This document shows positions 61,318 through 64,000 of a stretch of DNA of 64,000 nucleotides, one piece after another. The first letter of the stretch is position 1; each line of letters begins with the position of its first letter. The notes below the pieces were generated by a model. That model had not been told where the DNA came from. It made no database searches and saw only the letters and a program-made list of their open reading frames with translations. Source of the DNA: Bradyrhizobium semiaridum (lineage in GTDB: Bacteria; Pseudomonadota; Alphaproteobacteria; Rhizobiales; Xanthobacteraceae); assembly GCF_020329505.1 (NCBI RefSeq), contig NZ_JAGKJJ010000025.1, forward strand, positions 35,695-99,694. The letters run 5' to 3'. Position numbers and translations under genes: made by a program.

Positions 61318-62733
61318 TCAGGCGGCGCGGGCGGAGCGCCGCAGCCAGCCGGCGGCGATTTTCAGATCGTTGACAAAGCGCTGATATTCCAGCGTCTTGG
61401 CCTCCCGATCCGGCAGCCGTAGCAGATAGGACGGATGCACGGTGACGAGCACCTTGGTTCCGTCGTGCTCGATCAGATGGCCGCGGTTCCGGTTGATCGG
61501 CGTGATCTTGCCAAGCACGCTTTGCGCTGCGGTAGCGCCGAGCGCCACCACGAGATCGGGTTTGATCGCGGCGAGTTCCCGCTCGTACCACTGCCGGCAG
61601 GCACGGATCTCCGGCGTCGCCGGCTTCTGATGCAACCTGACCTTGCCGCGCGGCACGAATTTGAAATGCTTGACTGCATTGGTGACATAGACCTTGCCAC
61701 GGTCGATGCCGGCTTCGTCGAGCGCGCGATCGAGCATCAGCCCGGCTGGGCCGACGAACGGCTTGCCGGCGAGATCCTCTTTGTCGCCGGGCTGCTCGCC
61801 GACCAGCATGATCGATGCGGTTTGCGGACCTTCGCCGAACACAGTCTGCGTTGCGTTCTTCCACAGCGGACAAGCGCGGCAGCCGGCGGCGTCCTCGCGC
61901 AGTGCGGCGATGCTGTCGCCGGTTGTCTTGCGTGCCATCGGCCGATCCTGCGGTTGCTGCGGCTGGTGCGGTTCGCTCGCTTTGTTGGCGATGAAAGGGC
62001 CGCTCGTCATCCGCATCGCGTCTTCGATCAGGGGCTTAATGATCGAGTCGTCGGGCAGGTTCCTCCAATAGGCTTGCGGCATCTCCATCAATTTCAGCCG
62101 CGCGGGATCGAACAGGCCGCTGGTGTGACGGCGCCAGGCTTCCTCGAGCCGGTCCTCGTTCGGCACTTCGGACTTGTCGATGCCTGACGTGATCGAGACC
62201 GCATGCCCATCCCAATGCGCGCAGAGGTCGGGCGTCAGGATCGACCATGGCATGTCGGCGAAGCGGTTGGCGAAGAACGGCGCGGCGGCTTCGACGACGT
62301 GATGCTCGGGCTCGAACCAGGCGACATAATGCGCGTTCCGCTCGCGGCCGATCTCGCGGAAGCGGACCTGCGCGATCATCCGGTCCATGTCGCGATAGAC
62401 CGCGCGCGCCATCGCGTTGGCCTCGGCGATATCGGAGTCGCCCGCCAGATCGTGATGGCTGCGCAGCCGCCATAGCAGGCGATAGAGCAGGGCGAAGCGT
62501 TCGCCGTTTCGATGCAGGATCGCGGCCTTCGTCAGCTCGACGAATGTGGCCGGCACGTTGAATGCGTGCGGTGCATCGGGCAGATCGTCGACACCGGAGG
62601 CTGCGGACAATTCGGTCCCACCGCGCACCGTCCACGTGACATCGGCCGGCTTGACGCCGTTCAGCGCCAGCCGCCGCGCGGCCTTGCGCCAGCCTTCGAA
62701 ATCGGTGTCGTTGTCGAGCCTGATGATGTGCAT
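61318..62733 (-). CDS. DUF4130-UdgX fusion, uracil-DNA glycosylase superfamily
   Basis: A 471-residue fusion. Residues about 1-250 match the DUF4130 (TIGR03915) DNA-associated domain. Residues about 280-470 are a UdgX-type UDG with C285-x2-C288 (GCRACPLW), GEQPGDKEDLAGKPFVGPAG (312-331), TNAVKHFKF and HPSYLLR (433-439). The R-loop reads KVRLH (364-368), compared with KRRIH in the studied mycobacterial UdgX. The cross-linking histidine (H368) is kept. GGAG precedes the ATG at 62733. It is divergent from imuA across an SOS box. UdgX binds uracil-DNA very tightly or covalently. Confidence 0.88.
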   Translation of the reverse strand: MHIIRLDNDTDFEGWRKAARRLALNGVKPADVTWTVRGGTELSAASGVDDLPDAPHAFNVPATFVELTKAAILHRNGERFALLYRLLWRLRSHHDLAGDSDIAEANAMARAVYRDMDRMIAQVRFREIGRERNAHYVAWFEPEHHVVEAAAPFFANRFADMPWSILTPDLCAHWDGHAVSITSGIDKSEVPNEDRLEEAWRRHTSGLFDPARLKLMEMPQAYWRNLPDDSIIKPLIEDAMRMTSGPFIANKASEPHQPQQPQDRPMARKTTGDSIAALREDAAGCRACPLWKNATQTVFGEGPQTASIMLVGEQPGDKEDLAGKPFVGPAGLMLDRALDEAGIDRGKVYVTNAVKHFKFVPRGKVRLHQKPATPEIRACRQWYERELAAIKPDLVVALGATAAQSVLGKITPINRNRGHLIEHDGTKVLVTVHPSYLLRLPDREAKTLEYQRFVNDLKIAAGWLRRSARAA

Positions 62734-62900
62734 GCGATCTGCTCCGTATCCGTCTGCCGCCATTCTTCGGGTCCGTGTGCGCCGATCGCGGCGGGAGCGC
62801 CGCGCCCGTTCGGGCTGCTGCCAAATCCCCTTGATTCCGCTGATGAATCGAAGAGCCCACCAACCCGATTGACTCTGCCGGTCCTGTTAGCTTTATATTA

Positions 62901-62915
62901 GAACATATCATGAAC
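62901..62915. promoter_or_regulatory. LexA (SOS) box
   Basis: GAAC-ATATCAT-GAAC is an exact match to the alphaproteobacterial LexA consensus GAAC-N7-GAAC (equivalently GTTC-N7-GTTC). It is 74 bp before the imuA start and 168 bp before the start of the divergent DUF4130-UdgX gene, so it likely controls imuA-imuB and possibly both directions. Confidence 0.85.
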
Positions 62916-62988
62916 AAATGAGCCAGTCCCTGGTTCTCTGTTCGAAGCAGTGACGGCCTCAAATTTTTGGTTGGAAGGAGTGGCGCAT

Positions 62989-63795
62989 ATGAACGGCGCA
63001 CGCATGAGCACGCTTGCGTCCCTGCGCGGCAGCATCGCGCGCATCGAGGCGCCCATGGATGCGGGGATGGATACGGGTTTGCCGAACCGCATCGCGCTCG
63101 GTCACGCCGGTGCTGACCTGATGCTGCGCGGCGGACTGGCGCCGGCCGCGCTGCACGAGGTGTTCGCCGACGGCGGCCATCAGGCAGGAGCTGCGACCGG
63201 CTTCATCGCGGGCCTTGCCGGACGGCTGTCGCCGCGCAAGCCGCTGGTGTGGGTGCGGCAGGATTTTTCAGAGCGCGAAAACGGCGCGCTGTCGATGAAC
63301 GGGCTCTGCGAGCTCGGCCTCGATCCGCGCCTCTTGGTCACCGTGCGCGCCGCCGATGTCGATGCCGCCTTGCGCACCGCCGCCGACGCGCTCGCCTGCG
63401 ATGCGCTCGGTGCCGTCGTGCTGGAGGTCTGGGGCAATGTCCGCCAGCTCGATCTCGTCGCCAGCCGTAAATTGACTCTCGCCGCGCAAGCCGCCGGCGT
63501 GTCAGCGCTGCTGCTGCGGATCGCGGCTACGCCGATCCCCTCGACCGCCGAGACACGCTGGATCGTGCGCGCGGCGCATTCGCCGCCGGGCAGCGCGGCG
63601 AGCTCCTTTGGCGCGCCGCGCTTCGACGCCGAACTCGTGCGCAACCGTCATGGCCCGGTCGGGCGATGGATCATGGAATGGAAATGTGATGAGTGCCAGT
63701 TCAGTGAACCGCCGGCGTATCCTCAGCCTCTGGCTGCCACGCCTGCCCATCGACCGCATCAAGCGCAAGCTCGCGCAGTCCGTCTCGCGAGTTGA
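62989..63795 (+). CDS. imuA: Mutasome protein ImuA
   Basis: A 268-residue ImuA-type protein, distantly RecA/SulA-like, that works with ImuB and DnaE2 in SOS-induced translesion synthesis. Visible stretches are LAPAALHEVFADGGHQAGAATGF (about 45-67), LVWVRQDFSERENGAL and the C-terminal RWIMEWKCDECQFSEP. The ATG at 62989 has GGAAGGAG eight bases upstream and is preferred over a GTG at 62950. The last 107 bp overlap imuB in another frame, and its final part lies inside the left arm of the terminal inverted repeat. Confidence 0.85.
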   Translation: MNGARMSTLASLRGSIARIEAPMDAGMDTGLPNRIALGHAGADLMLRGGLAPAALHEVFADGGHQAGAATGFIAGLAGRLSPRKPLVWVRQDFSERENGALSMNGLCELGLDPRLLVTVRAADVDAALRTAADALACDALGAVVLEVWGNVRQLDLVASRKLTLAAQAAGVSALLLRIAATPIPSTAETRWIVRAAHSPPGSAASSFGAPRFDAELVRNRHGPVGRWIMEWKCDECQFSEPPAYPQPLAATPAHRPHQAQARAVRLAS

Positions 63796-64000
63796 CGCTC
63801 GGGAGGTGGCAGGGCTCCCTCTCCCGCTTGCGGGGGAGGGAGCCCTGCCACCTCCCGAGCGTCAACTCGCGAGACGGACTGCGCGAGCTTGCGCTTGATG
63901 CGGTCGATGGGCAGGCGTGGCAGCCAGAGGCTGAGGATACGCCGGCGGTTCACTGAACTGGCACTCATCACATTTCCATTCCATGATCCATCGCCCGACC
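63657..64000. repeat. Large inverted repeat (arms of at least 172 bp) reaching the window end
   Basis: 63829-64000 is the reverse complement of 63657-63828, centred on 63828/63829, with one substitution near the centre (position 63822 against 63835). The centre is itself a small palindrome, gggctccctctcccgc/ttgcgggggagggagccc, of the REP type. The arms carry the end of imuA and the start of imuB, and they may continue past the window. Confidence 0.95.
63689..63898 (+). pseudogene. imuB: imuB 5' end, interrupted by the inverted repeat
   Basis: The ATG at 63689 opens the ImuB N-terminus (MSASSVNRRRILSLWLPRLP, then IDRIKRKL), the start of a catalytically inactive Y-family polymerase-like protein. 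After about 42 codons the frame enters the REP-like centre of the inverted repeat. It then reads its own reverse complement to a stop at 63896-63898. None of the polymerase or beta-clamp-binding regions is present. A mirror copy starts on the minus strand at 63968. It is either truncated in the genome or broken by misassembly, so treat it as partial. Confidence 0.8.

Noticed and set aside
62933..62943. Second SOS-like pair, GTTC-TCT-GTTC
   Set aside because: The spacer is 3 bp, not the 7 bp required for LexA recognition.
1..64000. CRISPR arrays, insertion sequences, tRNA and rRNA genes
   Set aside because: No regularly spaced direct repeats, no transposase or integrase reading frame and no tRNA-like or rRNA-like sequence were seen. 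The repeats present are dispersed palindromes.

Overview
The window is a GC-rich alphaproteobacterial chromosome segment. It most likely comes from Bradyrhizobium or a close relative (Rhodopseudomonas-like Nitrobacteraceae). The evidence is a complete hopanoid locus including the C-2 methylase hpnP and the aminotransferase hpnO, LIV-type transporters, an imuA/imuB mutasome locus behind a GAAC-N7-GAAC SOS box, an EcfG-type GGAAC-N16-CGTT promoter, and many dispersed palindromic intergenic repeats. I see no rRNA, tRNA, CRISPR array, transposase or phage gene.

Region 1 (1-14.5 kb) is catabolic. A minus-strand homoprotocatechuate meta-cleavage operon (hpaH, hpaF, hpaE, hpaD and the start of a fumarylacetoacetate-hydrolase family gene) is divergent from hpaR across a perfect TTAACATGTTAA palindrome. 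Then come a GntR-type regulator with two winged-helix segments, a divergent branched-chain-amino-acid-type ABC importer (binding protein, LivH, a LivM-LivG fusion, LivF), an Ldh2-type dehydrogenase, an HpaI/GarL-type aldolase and a GarD/UxaA-type dehydratase. The last three look more like sugar-acid catabolism than part of the hpa pathway.

Region 2 (14.6-21.3 kb) is a tightly packed cassette: a 1086-aa transglutaminase-DUF2126 protein, an ATP-grasp/alpha-E fusion and a second transglutaminase. Its product is unknown. A chemoreceptor gene follows on the minus strand.

Region 3 (23.6-44.8 kb) is the hopanoid locus. eutB-hpnP-eutC form one operon with the hopanoid methylase lodged between the two ethanolamine ammonia-lyase subunits. 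An MMPL/RND transporter, two small secreted proteins, then hpnC-hpnD-hpnE-shc-hpnG, hpnH and ispH (opposite strand), hpnN, a DUF2147 protein and hpnO follow. Together they cover precursor supply (IspH), squalene synthesis (HpnCDE), cyclisation (Shc), side-chain addition and maturation (HpnH, HpnG, HpnO), C-2 methylation (HpnP) and transport to the outer membrane (HpnN).

Region 4 (45-50.6 kb) holds a multicopper oxidase facing an ECF-sigma operon (metallophosphoesterase, cupredoxin, sigma factor, ZAS-type anti-sigma), then a GFA-family protein. Region 5 (50.9-57 kb) is a catabolic island of unknown substrate: MFS transporter, GMC oxidoreductase, alpha/beta hydrolase and two MaoC-like hydratases, divergent from an IclR regulator across a phased multi-half-site operator. 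Region 6 (57-64 kb) has a small membrane protein, an M20 amidohydrolase, a Pit phosphate transporter, a DUF4130-UdgX DNA-repair fusion and imuA/imuB. imuB is cut after about 42 residues by a near-perfect inverted repeat that reaches the window edge, which is either an assembly fold-back or a real inverted duplication.
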